Below, one piece after another: positions 1 to 6,985 of a DNA stretch of 7,040 nucleotides. The position numbers and the translations under genes are program-made. The notes beneath the pieces are model-generated. The model was not told the DNA's origin, searched no databases, and was given only the letters and a program-made list of their open reading frames with translations. The stretch is from an uncultured Oscillospiraceae bacterium (lineage in GTDB: Bacteria > Bacillota > Clostridia > Oscillospirales > Oscillospiraceae): assembly GCA_934646175.1 (NCBI GenBank), contig CAKUEI010000079.1:1-7040 (forward strand). The letters are read 5' to 3'. Every line of letters begins with the position of its first letter. Position 1 is the first letter of the stretch.

Positions 1-3000
1 GTGGTAGTTTCCTCCGGCCTTGTCAGGTCGGACGTCTCCTCCGGCAGAGTGCCGGTCTCGGTAGCCTCCGGCATCTTCGTTTCCTCGGGGATGGCCGCCG
101 TATCCCGGTGGAACAGGCTCATCAGCGCGCTTCTCAGTCCGGCGTCTCCGTCCAGCGGTATGCTCAAGCGCAGGCCGCCGTCCGGCTGCTCGGCCACTGT
201 GGCATTCTTGCCCGGCTTCATACCGATCTGGCTGCTGTCATAAATGACGCTGCCGTCCGCCTCCGTCACTTCGCGGTAGAACTGAATGCTCACCGTATAG
301 TTGTTGACCGTCACACCCTCCGGCAGCTCGGCAAAGGTGGGGGCAAAGTCCATCTGGTAGTTCGTCGCGTTCATTTTTTCCAGCTGAGTCGGAATGATCT
401 TGCTGCTTTCTGTGATGAAGTCGATGGTGCCGTCCGCGGCGGTATATTGGGCGGTCACACTCCACATCATGTGAGTGATGTAAGCCTGATTGACCGGGCT
501 GTCCAGCTGGACAGTGAAGGTCTTTCCGCTTCTCAGCACGGTGACTTCACCGGCCGAGGTCTCGGCGGAGACAAAGGTGACCTCACGGCTGATGAGCAGC
601 TCGCTGGTGCCCCTGTCCACAGGCACCGCGTCCTGCGTGGGCAGCACGCTGCCACCCACCGCACGGCCCTGCAGAATGGCGCTCCGGTCCACACTGCCGC
701 TGACGCCCATGGTGTTCGTCTGGTTCAGGTTGTCCCGGATGCCGTAGAGGTAGCAGGTGTAAACGTCCCCCTCGCGGAAGGCGTCCTCGCCGGTGATCGG
801 GTCGGTCAGGTAAATGCGGCTGGTGGTGTCGGCGTTAAAGGTATCCTGGCTCAGGTCCCGGCCGTCCGCCCCGAAGGTGGCCAGATGGGTGACGTCCGTC
901 TGCTCCATCTCGCCCGTGGCATCGTTCAGGCGGCTGCGCACCACCATGATTGCGACAACGTTGCCGCGGATCACGTCCGCCCTGCGGACGAAGGTGGGGG
1001 TAAAGGTGATGGTGGGCTCGCTCTCGCCCTCGCTGTTCAGGCGCAGCTCGAACACGCCGGTCATCTGCATGTCGTCCTGTTGGTTTTTCACCGTGATGGA
1101 GTGCAGGGTGCCGGTCACGCCGTTTGCAAGGTCGTCCAGCTCGGTCCCGCCGTAGGCCGGTCCCTTACCGATGTCGTATACCCGCACCCGGATCAGGTAC
1201 TGCGCCCCGAAGGACAGCTTCAGCTGCTCCGTCCCGGCGATCAGCTCGTGGGTATCCTGATCAAACTGCGATGATTTGTACACCCGGCCGCGGTAAACGG
1301 CGTCCTGGGTGGTGGTGTCCGCCGGCGTAACACTCTGGCCCACGTCATAAACGTTGATCCTGCTGTTGGTGGCGCTGTTCGGGCCACCGCAGTCCAGATA
1401 GGTCAGGAATTCACCCTGACTGTTGCAAAGCTCCAGCGTGTAGTAGTAGTTGGAAACGTTGGACACCGCAACCCGGGCCGCAATGTACTTCTTTGCGTAG
1501 CTGTAGGCGTTATAGGAGGTGCTCAGGTGCACCGTTGGCTGGTTGAAGGTCTGCACCAGCAGGTAGTTGGTCAGCTCGACGCCGGAGTTATTGTACATGT
1601 TCAGCTTTTTGTAGGCCCCGTCTTCCTGATAGACCGCGGTCAGGCGGTAACGGGTGTTGCCGTCCAAGGCGTTAAACCGGTAGCCGGTGCCGCTCACCTC
1701 GTTCAGGACGCTTGCGTCGGGGTTATCGTAGGTAGCACCCGCCGGCGCGTTCTCCCAAAGGCCGGTGGAGGCATCCTGCCGGATGAGCTGCCAGGAGCCG
1801 TCCACGTATTTCTCCACCATCAGCCAAATCTTCGTGCCCGCCGGGGAAACGGTGAAGGTACCCTCCGCGGAGTTTGCGTTGGCCTGAGGGCTGCCATAGC
1901 TGATGATGGGCACTGCGGTGGGGATGCGGAAGTCGTTTGCGTGCAGATCGCCGTAGACCGGCTCCCCGTTTTGGTCATAGCCCGTGATCTCCTGAATGGT
2001 CAGGCTGAGGGCGGGAGTTTCCTTCAGCTTGCAGGGCACCACACTCAGAAGGCCGGAGGCCGCACCCAGGCCCTGTCCCGGGTCAAAGTTCAGTGTGCCG
2101 GTACGATCCAGGAAGCTGCTGTGCCGGGTACTGTTCAGGATCAGCTTTCCGGTCAGAGTGCCGTTTTCCGCGGTGGTCAGGGTCATCTCCGTGTCCGGGT
2201 CGTCAAAGCGGAAGAAGCTGCCCATCCGCGGCAGGTCCGCCGCGTTCTCCAGCAGGTTGCCCAGGCTGCCCTGTGCATTGAAGCGGTACCGGCCGCTGGG
2301 GATCAGCACCGCGCCGAAAGCGGTGTCCGTCTGGCTGGAATAGGTGCGGATGGACACCGTCGCCCCCGGCTGGATGTAGGCAAATCCCTCTTCCCCGGTC
2401 TCGTAAAGCAGGGTGGCTTGAATAGAAACGTGGTCCCGGCCCGCGAAATCGATCAGGTCGCGGCCCAGGGAGACCGTGCAGGTGATCTCCGCGGTGTTGT
2501 CCGTCTCATTCACAACCAGGTTGACGGAGTCCGCGCCGCCGTCCAGATATTTGTCCAGCGTCATGCTGTCCGACCCGCTGGTGAAGGTCAGTCGGATGCC
2601 GTTTGCCTTCTTCATCTCGCTCAGGGGGGCGGTCACCTTCATGTCATAGCGGTTTACCGCCTGCGAGCCGCTGGTGGTCGCTTCCTTCAGCTCCACCTTC
2701 ACGCCGCCCGCTGCGGGGATGGAGGCGGCAGGCTGATCGTAGTATACGAAAACGTTTTCGTAATAGGGGATGACCCGGTTGTTGCCCGCCATGGTCTGGG
2801 TCTTGGTGGAATAGGCGATGGTGGAGGCGGTATAGCCCTTTACGTCGGTGCCGTCAAAGATGCCGCCGCCGTCCACGGTGTACTTGTCCGTATACCACTG
2901 CACCCGTGCCGCCACAGGGACCGATTCGCCCTTCTGCCGCCGTTCCAGCGTCACAAGGCTGTCCGCAGTCATAAGCTGAGAGGTCTCGTCCACCCGGGCG

Positions 3001-6000
3001 AGGGCGCCGGTCAGGATCTCTGCCGCGATGGCGCTGTTTCTGCGGTACAGTTGGGTCTTTCCGCCCGTCGTCTCGCTCAGGGCGCCGTCCGGGTCCAGAA
3101 TACTGACCGACCAGGTTGCCGAATCCTCACCCGACTCATAAGGCAGGGCGTAGAACTTCGGCGCATCAAAGGGGGCATCCTGCGCCTCCGAATGGGGGAT
3201 GCGCTGGCGCAGGTTTTCCATGCTCTGCAGTACATCGAAGGGATAATACTGCACCAGGCCATCGGGAGTGCTTTCCAGATCATAAGACATGGTCCATGCA
3301 TACACGAACTGGTGGCCTCTGGTGGGCTCCGACGCGTGGGCATCATTGTAGAAGAAGAGGTATGCGCCTTTTTCGTCCTTGGTGGTGCCTGCGTGGTAAG
3401 CGGCGGCGGCTGCTGCGGCCTTCTGGTCGCCGTCCTGCTCGTTTTGGTAGAGGTTTTTGTAATAATTCTCCACCGTCATGGGGACAAAGCGCGCAGAGGG
3501 CATGGTGCCGTTTGCGGGCACCTCCACCGTCACCTTCCCGAGCCATGCGCCCTCGCCCGCGGCATTCACCGCCGTCACGGCGCAAATGGGAAGGTTCGTT
3601 CCGTTGTGGTTTGCGAACTCGCTGGACAGCCTCCAGCCGTCGGCCGAGGTGTAGGCCGCTTCGTAATCCGGTGCGTCAAAGGCGTAGAAGGTGATGGTGC
3701 GGGCCAGCTTGGCGCTGTTGAGGTAATTGGGCTTCAGGAGATAGCCGTCCTCCGCCTTATCGGTCTTCAGCGCGTCCTTATCAAAGCCGTCGCCGGAGTT
3801 GGGCAGGGTGTCGGGCGCGTCGCCCAGGCGGATGTCGTGACTGTTGTTCTTCAGTTCGAATTCGTTGACGTACACCGCGCCGTCCGACGTGGAGCTGCCC
3901 GGCGCGCCCACGTCGTTGCTGTCCGTGGAGGCATAGGCCTTCTGGTTCACGCGGTTATAATCGCGCACGGTGTAGTCGCAGGCGTTCTCCGCCGCGATGT
4001 AAACGGAAGAGATGGTGTTCAGCCGGGTGGCGTCCAGCCCGAAGGAGGTCTCCGAAAGCTCTAAGCCATTATTGCTGATGGCCTCGCCCATGGAGGTAAA
4101 TGTCGCGCCGTCCTTCACATAGGTCTTGTAATTGGTGCTGTTCAGCTCCAGCGCGGCCAGCTCCGTACCGGGGTTGGCGGCAGAGCCGCTGCGCAGGGTA
4201 AGGCGCAGGGAGGTCAGGGTCTCCATCTGGCGGGCGAAGGTCTCCCGCTCCTCCTGCGTGGTGCCCGGTTCCATTTTCAGCACCGTGGTGAACTTGGTGC
4301 CGGCGGACGGGGTGGCGCTGTCGCTCCACGTCAGCTGCACCGCCGTCAAATCGGGCGTTTCCACCACGCAGGCACCCACCCGGGTATTCTGTGCGTAGGC
4401 GTTCACGCCGTCGTTGGAAAGGTCGCCGGTCACGATGACCTGATACTGGGTGTCCGGGCGCAGGCCGGTCACCGTGCCTGCATCCTCCCGGGTAGCCGCC
4501 AGATTCTTGCCCTTCAGAGAGATGAGGACGTAGCCGTTTTTCTTTTCCGCCAGCAGATAGTTCCCGTTGGCCGGTTTCCCGTTGTCGTCCTCCAGATAGA
4601 CGGGGTACTGCACATAATAGTAACCAGAGGCACGAATGGTCACCGTGGGATGATGGTCATGGTCCAGCAGCACCTGAGCGGAATCGCCGCTGGGCGCAAT
4701 GGTCAGGACGCCGTACAGCTGATCGTACCAGTCGGAGGTCTCCGCCGCTTGGGTGGATTCCCCGCCCGCGTCCGACATATTGGTGAAGTAGACCGTGGGC
4801 AGCTTGCTTCCGGTCACCTGTGCGCGGTTGGAAAGGGGCGAGGTGATCTCGATCTCCTTCTCGTTATCCTGGAAGTGCAGCACCGCGCGCACATAATAGC
4901 CGCTGCCTGCCAGCAGGGCGGTGCCGTCCAGAGGCACCGTGATGCCGCCGGTCTTCACCGTGGTCACGGTGCGCACCGGCTCTGCATTGGCCCGCAGGGA
5001 CGCATTGCCGCTGCTGCTGACGTCCACGCTGCCTTCGGCATAGAATTCGTATCCCACGCGCATCACGCCGCCGTCCGGGTCGTACAGCGCCCCCGGCGTA
5101 ATGTCAAAGCCCCAGCTGTCCCGGTTGGGCGTCAGGGAGGGCGCACCCACCGTGGCTGTCTTCTTCAGCGTGGTCAGGGGCAGGATCTGCTTGAGCAGCA
5201 TGGTCTTATTGCCCACCTTCACCGTGGAGCGCGCATAATAGCAGGTGTTGCTCTGCAGATCGGGGAAGCGTACGCTGCCGCTGCCGCTATTCAGCGTCAC
5301 GCTGCTGCTGCCCACCAGCTGGGTGTTCACCATGTTGTCCGCGCTGACGTTATCCGCCCCGTCCCGGCTGCTGTAGAGGTACAGCATCACGCTGTCCGGC
5401 GAGGTGGCATACTCCTGCTCGCGCACCGTAACGGACACCGTATCCACCGTCACCTCGCCCGCTTCCAGGTAAATGCCCACGGAATCGGTCCAGAAGGTCT
5501 TGCTGATAAAGTCGCGCATGTAGTCCACCGCGTCCTTCAGGCCGGTGTTCATATTGGCCGTAACCACCAAGCGGTAGTTGTGGTCCGGCTCCAGATTGTT
5601 GATCTCAAAGCTGATGCCCGTGCTGTCCTCTGAGAAGGTGCAATGCATCCGGCCCGCTTCTGCGTTCCGGTCCATGTCGATCACATAGATGCAGTCCTGG
5701 CTGTGGTCCACCGCACGGGAAAGCATGTCCGCATTGGTCACCTTCACCGTGCCGCTGCAGCCGGTGGAGGTCACCTTCCAGTTTTCAATGCGGAATTTCG
5801 GGTAATCCAGCACCGTGCCCTCGATGGTGGCGCTGCTGCCGTCGTTGCCGGAGCTGCCCGGTGCGCCGGGACTGCCTGCCGCGCCGTTGCTTCCCGCGCT
5901 GCCGGCGGCGCCATTGCTGCCCGCCGTACCGGGGTCTCCCTGCTCGCCGGAGATGCCCTGCTCACCGTCCTGCCCCAGCTCGCCGTTGGTTCCGTTTCCG

Positions 6001-6830
6001 CCCTGGGCGCCGTCCTTTCCGTTTTCCGCCGTAATGTCAAAGTGAGGGATAACGCTTTCCTTCACGTTTTCCAGTTCCTCGGTCAGAGGCGTCACTTCAA
6101 TGTTGTCGTCCGCGCCCAGAACGATCTTGGAAAAGTCCATCAGCACAGTTCCGTCCCCGTCGGAGACGTTGCGCAGAGAAAGGTTCACGATCTCGCCGTT
6201 TTCCAGAGTTGCATAGCAGTCGTCCGAAACGGTCTGCCACAGGTTCTCCTCCGTCTGGACCTGGATCACGCCGCCGTCAATGTAAGTGACTTCAATGAAA
6301 TCGCCCGCTTCGCGCACGTCGTCGTCTGCAAAGTGGACCTGAATGCCGCTGCTGCACACCATGTACTTCTCCGCGCTCAGCTTCCAGATATAGTCCCGGA
6401 AGGTGAGGTCGGTGCTGGCGCTATTCATCTGATAGGCGCTGCCGTTCCAGGAGAAGAGGATCTTATTGCTTACGGCATAATGGTTGGTCATCTGCCCGTT
6501 GTCCACGCCGCTAAGGTCCACCACCACACCGTCACTCAAAGCGGCCACGTCCTTGTTATCGTAGTGGGCGAAGCTCTGCCCGCTCACCTTCACCTGATTG
6601 CCCTGCACATCGTGGAACGAGACCGTGTCCGAAAGGCCCGAGCGCCATACAGTCCCGTTCTGGAACAGGGCCTGCTTTTCCCCGCTGTCCGCATCGGACA
6701 GCAGCACATAGCCGCTTCCGGCGAAGGTCTGCGCGTTCTGGTTCTCCCGCCTCCAGGAATACCCCAGCACCGTGCCGCCTACCAGAACGGTCACCAAAAG
6801 CATGATCAGTACGCTTCTCTTGCCCTTCAT
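1..6830 (-). CDS. Giant membrane-anchored surface protein with collagen-like and fibronectin III-like regions (partial, 3' end outside window)
   Basis: The frame starts at ATG 6830-6828 and stays open for 2276 codons to the window edge, so the full protein exceeds 2276 residues (roughly 240 kDa or more). Order of regions: basic start MKGKR, hydrophobic helix 7-24, unrecognised beta-rich module 25-270, 21 Gly-X-Y triplets 271-333, a long beta-rich region 334-2247 with FN3-type strand motifs, and a Pro/Glu/Thr linker from 2248. The start is supported by GGGAGG nine bases upstream. An in-frame stop lies 20 codons upstream (6888-6890), with no ATG, GTG or TTG between. The composition is typical of extracellular bacterial proteins: rich in Ser, Thr, Asp, Asn, Gly and Tyr, with scattered Cys. 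Likely role: a structural or adhesive cell-surface component, inferred from architecture only. No enzyme motif was recognised. Only three TTA/CTA/TCA codons occur in the whole frame, so the antisense strand is also largely open. Reality of the gene is near certain; function is not. Confidence 0.95.
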   Translation of the reverse strand, partial: MKGKRSVLIMLLVTVLVGGTVLGYSWRRENQNAQTFAGSGYVLLSDADSGEKQALFQNGTVWRSGLSDTVSFHDVQGNQVKVSGQSFAHYDNKDVAALSDGVVVDLSGVDNGQMTNHYAVSNKILFSWNGSAYQMNSASTDLTFRDYIWKLSAEKYMVCSSGIQVHFADDDVREAGDFIEVTYIDGGVIQVQTEENLWQTVSDDCYATLENGEIVNLSLRNVSDGDGTVLMDFSKIVLGADDNIEVTPLTEELENVKESVIPHFDITAENGKDGAQGGNGTNGELGQDGEQGISGEQGDPGTAGSNGAAGSAGSNGAAGSPGAPGSSGNDGSSATIEGTVLDYPKFRIENWKVTSTGCSGTVKVTNADMLSRAVDHSQDCIYVIDMDRNAEAGRMHCTFSEDSTGISFEINNLEPDHNYRLVVTANMNTGLKDAVDYMRDFISKTFWTDSVGIYLEAGEVTVDTVSVTVREQEYATSPDSVMLYLYSSRDGADNVSADNMVNTQLVGSSSVTLNSGSGSVRFPDLQSNTCYYARSTVKVGNKTMLLKQILPLTTLKKTATVGAPSLTPNRDSWGFDITPGALYDPDGGVMRVGYEFYAEGSVDVSSSGNASLRANAEPVRTVTTVKTGGITVPLDGTALLAGSGYYVRAVLHFQDNEKEIEITSPLSNRAQVTGSKLPTVYFTNMSDAGGESTQAAETSDWYDQLYGVLTIAPSGDSAQVLLDHDHHPTVTIRASGYYYVQYPVYLEDDNGKPANGNYLLAEKKNGYVLISLKGKNLAATREDAGTVTGLRPDTQYQVIVTGDLSNDGVNAYAQNTRVGACVVETPDLTAVQLTWSDSATPSAGTKFTTVLKMEPGTTQEERETFARQMETLTSLRLTLRSGSAANPGTELAALELNSTNYKTYVKDGATFTSMGEAISNNGLELSETSFGLDATRLNTISSVYIAAENACDYTVRDYNRVNQKAYASTDSNDVGAPGSSTSDGAVYVNEFELKNNSHDIRLGDAPDTLPNSGDGFDKDALKTDKAEDGYLLKPNYLNSAKLARTITFYAFDAPDYEAAYTSADGWRLSSEFANHNGTNLPICAVTAVNAAGEGAWLGKVTVEVPANGTMPSARFVPMTVENYYKNLYQNEQDGDQKAAAAAAAYHAGTTKDEKGAYLFFYNDAHASEPTRGHQFVYAWTMSYDLESTPDGLVQYYPFDVLQSMENLRQRIPHSEAQDAPFDAPKFYALPYESGEDSATWSVSILDPDGALSETTGGKTQLYRRNSAIAAEILTGALARVDETSQLMTADSLVTLERRQKGESVPVAARVQWYTDKYTVDGGGIFDGTDVKGYTASTIAYSTKTQTMAGNNRVIPYYENVFVYYDQPAASIPAAGGVKVELKEATTSGSQAVNRYDMKVTAPLSEMKKANGIRLTFTSGSDSMTLDKYLDGGADSVNLVVNETDNTAEITCTVSLGRDLIDFAGRDHVSIQATLLYETGEEGFAYIQPGATVSIRTYSSQTDTAFGAVLIPSGRYRFNAQGSLGNLLENAADLPRMGSFFRFDDPDTEMTLTTAENGTLTGKLILNSTRHSSFLDRTGTLNFDPGQGLGAASGLLSVVPCKLKETPALSLTIQEITGYDQNGEPVYGDLHANDFRIPTAVPIISYGSPQANANSAEGTFTVSPAGTKIWLMVEKYVDGSWQLIRQDASTGLWENAPAGATYDNPDASVLNEVSGTGYRFNALDGNTRYRLTAVYQEDGAYKKLNMYNNSGVELTNYLLVQTFNQPTVHLSTSYNAYSYAKKYIAARVAVSNVSNYYYTLELCNSQGEFLTYLDCGGPNSATNSRINVYDVGQSVTPADTTTQDAVYRGRVYKSSQFDQDTHELIAGTEQLKLSFGAQYLIRVRVYDIGKGPAYGGTELDDLANGVTGTLHSITVKNQQDDMQMTGVFELRLNSEGESEPTITFTPTFVRRADVIRGNVVAIMVVRSRLNDATGEMEQTDVTHLATFGADGRDLSQDTFNADTTSRIYLTDPITGEDAFREGDVYTCYLYGIRDNLNQTNTMGVSGSVDRSAILQGRAVGGSVLPTQDAVPVDRGTSELLISREVTFVSAETSAGEVTVLRSGKTFTVQLDSPVNQAYITHMMWSVTAQYTAADGTIDFITESSKIIPTQLEKMNATNYQMDFAPTFAELPEGVTVNNYTVSIQFYREVTEADGSVIYDSSQIGMKPGKNATVAEQPDGGLRLSIPLDGDAGLRSALMSLFHRDTAAIPEETKMPEATETGTLPEETSDLTRPEETT
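3..89 (-). other. Pro-Glu-Thr repeat linker at the visible C-terminal end
   Basis: From residue 2248 the sequence turns into a low-complexity Pro/Glu/Thr stretch with PEET or PEAT at 2248, 2254, 2263 and 2272. The last three are nine residues apart. This looks like the beginning of an extended, wall-spanning or spacer segment as found before C-terminal anchors of Gram-positive surface proteins. The gene continues past base 1, so what follows cannot be seen. Confidence 0.7.
90..5831 (-). other. Long beta-rich ectodomain with fibronectin type III-like signatures (residues 334-2247)
   Basis: The hallmark of FN3 strand F (hydrophobic-x-x-Leu-x-Pro-x-Thr/Asn-x-Tyr, then alternating hydrophobics) appears as NLEPDHNYRLVV (412-423) and GLRPDTQYQVIV (789-800). 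Weaker forms are DLQSNTCYYARSTV (from 524), LAGSGYYVRAV (640-650), ALDGNTRYRLTAV (from 1721) and FGAQYLIRVRV (around Tyr1878). A typical FN3 strand-G ending, AVTAVNAAGEGAW, lies at 1084-1096. Between these, many beta-strand-like stretches could be further divergent FN3 or Ig-like domains; I cannot set exact borders. Other local features are a DHDHH cluster (723-727), seven consecutive Ala (1138-1144) and a Tyr-rich segment near 735-745. No catalytic motif or CnaB-type isopeptide signature was recognised. Confidence 0.65.
5832..6020 (-). other. Collagen-like Gly-X-Y region, 21 triplets
   Basis: Residues 271-333 read as 21 consecutive triplets, each starting with Gly and without interruption, from GKD-GAQ-GGN to GND-GSS. 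The first half is polar and charged (GEL, GQD, GEQ, GDP); the second half is small and neutral (GSN, GAA, GSA, GAP). Bacterial collagen-like sequences of this type form trimeric triple helices without hydroxyproline, as known for streptococcal Scl proteins and Bacillus BclA. Trimerisation here is inferred. At 21 triplets the run is short for a stable helix on its own, so flanking domains may help to hold the trimer. Confidence 0.9.
5868..5921 (-). repeat. Tandem 9-codon repeat within the collagen-like region
   Basis: Two adjacent units of nine codons encode GSNGAAGSA and GSNGAAGSP. The two copies share eight of nine residues but differ at several third codon positions (both Ala codons, the Asn codon and a Gly codon). 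The duplication is therefore either old or kept by selection on the protein. Such repeats commonly grow or shrink by slippage in collagen-like genes. Confidence 0.8.
6021..6758 (-). other. Unrecognised beta-rich N-terminal module (residues 25-270)
   Basis: This ectodomain segment lies between the membrane helix and the collagen-like run. It alternates hydrophobic and polar residues and contains several Gly/Asn-Gly turns. Visible landmarks are NGTVWRSG (about 55-62), FAHYDNKDVAALSDGVVVDL (about 86-105), FSWNGSAYQMN (about 126-136) and YATLENGEIVNLSL (about 206-219). Cysteines occur in MVCSSG and DDCYA. The final part, residues 249-260, has hydrophobic residues at L249, L253, V256 and V260 with acidic residues between. 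The module resembles no domain I can name. It may be a folded stalk base, a ligand-binding domain or an assembly domain. Confidence 0.55.
6759..6812 (-). other. N-terminal membrane-spanning helix (signal anchor)
   Basis: Residues 7-24 form an unbroken hydrophobic stretch rich in Val, Leu, Ile and Met with small residues near its end (VGGTVLGY). It is preceded by K2, K4 and R5 and followed by R27 and R28. This fits an Sec-targeted N-terminus. No clear signal peptidase site (small-X-small) follows at the right distance; the nearest candidate, around residues 34-37, is far from the hydrophobic core. I therefore favour an uncleaved anchor with the large remainder outside the cell, but a cleaved signal peptide cannot be excluded. 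Confidence 0.75.
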
Positions 6831-6839
6831 GGCCCTTAT

Positions 6840-6845
6840 CCTCCC
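6840..6845 (-). promoter_or_regulatory. Ribosome binding site (GGGAGG)
   Basis: Minus-strand GGGAGG ends nine bases before the ATG at 6830. It is a strong match to the anti-Shine-Dalgarno sequence with good spacing. It fixes the start of the giant gene and fits a Bacillota-type host. Confidence 0.9.
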
Positions 6846-6935
6846 AATTACGTGATACAGGTTTCCGGATTTTAATTCCAGTGATAATTATTTTTGAAAT
6901 CAGTAGTTTCTCATTGACAAAACTGAACAAGAATG

Positions 6936-6951
6936 TGTGATTCCGTTCACA
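6936..6951. promoter_or_regulatory. TGTGA-N6-TCACA palindrome, Crp/Fnr-family-like binding site
   Basis: The sequence is TGTGA-TTCCGT-TCACA, both half-sites perfect and spaced six apart, exactly the core consensus known for the enterobacterial CRP protein. Crp/Fnr-family regulators also occur in Bacillota with varied sites. On the minus strand the site lies about 55-70 bases downstream of the predicted start of transcription. There it would act as a roadblock, or serve a promoter I have not recognised. The matching regulator is not in the window. Confidence 0.45.
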
Positions 6952-6959
6952 TTACGGAA
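6941..6959. repeat. Inverted repeat TTCCGT-N7-ACGGAA overlapping the Crp-like site
   Basis: Arms TTCCGT (6941-6946) and ACGGAA (6954-6959) flank seven bases. Allowing a one-base bulge, the arms extend to GATTCCGT and ACGGAAATC, so the leader RNA could form a hairpin of about eight pairs. No U run follows on either side, so it is not an intrinsic terminator. It may be a second operator or an RNA structure in the leader. Confidence 0.45.
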
Positions 6960-6985
6960 ATCTCGCAAAAATGCCGATTCCCTAC

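Noticed and set aside
30..47. LPEETS (residues 2262-2267) as a sortase sorting signal
   Set aside because: The Gly of LPXTG is Ser here. The next residues are a continuing PEET repeat, with no hydrophobic segment or basic tail in the visible part, and the motif fits the nonapeptide repeat.
108..1274. Plus-strand open frame (388 codons), and a similar one at 4650-5633
   Set aside because: Both are antisense mirrors of the giant gene, bounded by its rare TCA codons (1272-1274 and 5631-5633).
3399..3419. Seven-alanine run as a slippage-prone microsatellite
   Set aside because: The codons are mixed (GCC, GCA and GCT types), so this is a protein-level Ala stretch rather than a pure DNA repeat.
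1527..4064. Long plus-strand open frame (845 codons)
   Set aside because: It lies in the codon-aligned antisense register of the minus-strand gene, is rich in His, Val, Arg, Gly and Ala with no recognisable domain, and exists only because TTA, CTA and TCA codons are rare in the true gene.
5643..6875. Plus-strand open frame (410 codons) over the 5' part of the gene
   Set aside because: It is in the same antisense mirror register, runs antisense through the collagen-like region and the true start, and has no domain similarity.
6914..6919. Plus-strand TTGACA as the -35 of a divergent promoter
   Set aside because: No acceptable -10 lies 16-18 bases downstream (the sequence there is GTGATT or similar), and no rightward gene begins in the window.
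6556..6930. Minus-strand frame starting in the leader with TTG at 6930 and overlapping the N-terminus of the gene
   Set aside because: It has no ribosome binding site, turns into Arg/Gly/Glu-rich out-of-frame sequence after the true start, and conflicts with the well-supported frame.
6941..6959. Inverted repeat as an intrinsic terminator
   Set aside because: The stem is short and not GC-rich, and there is no run of T after it on either strand.
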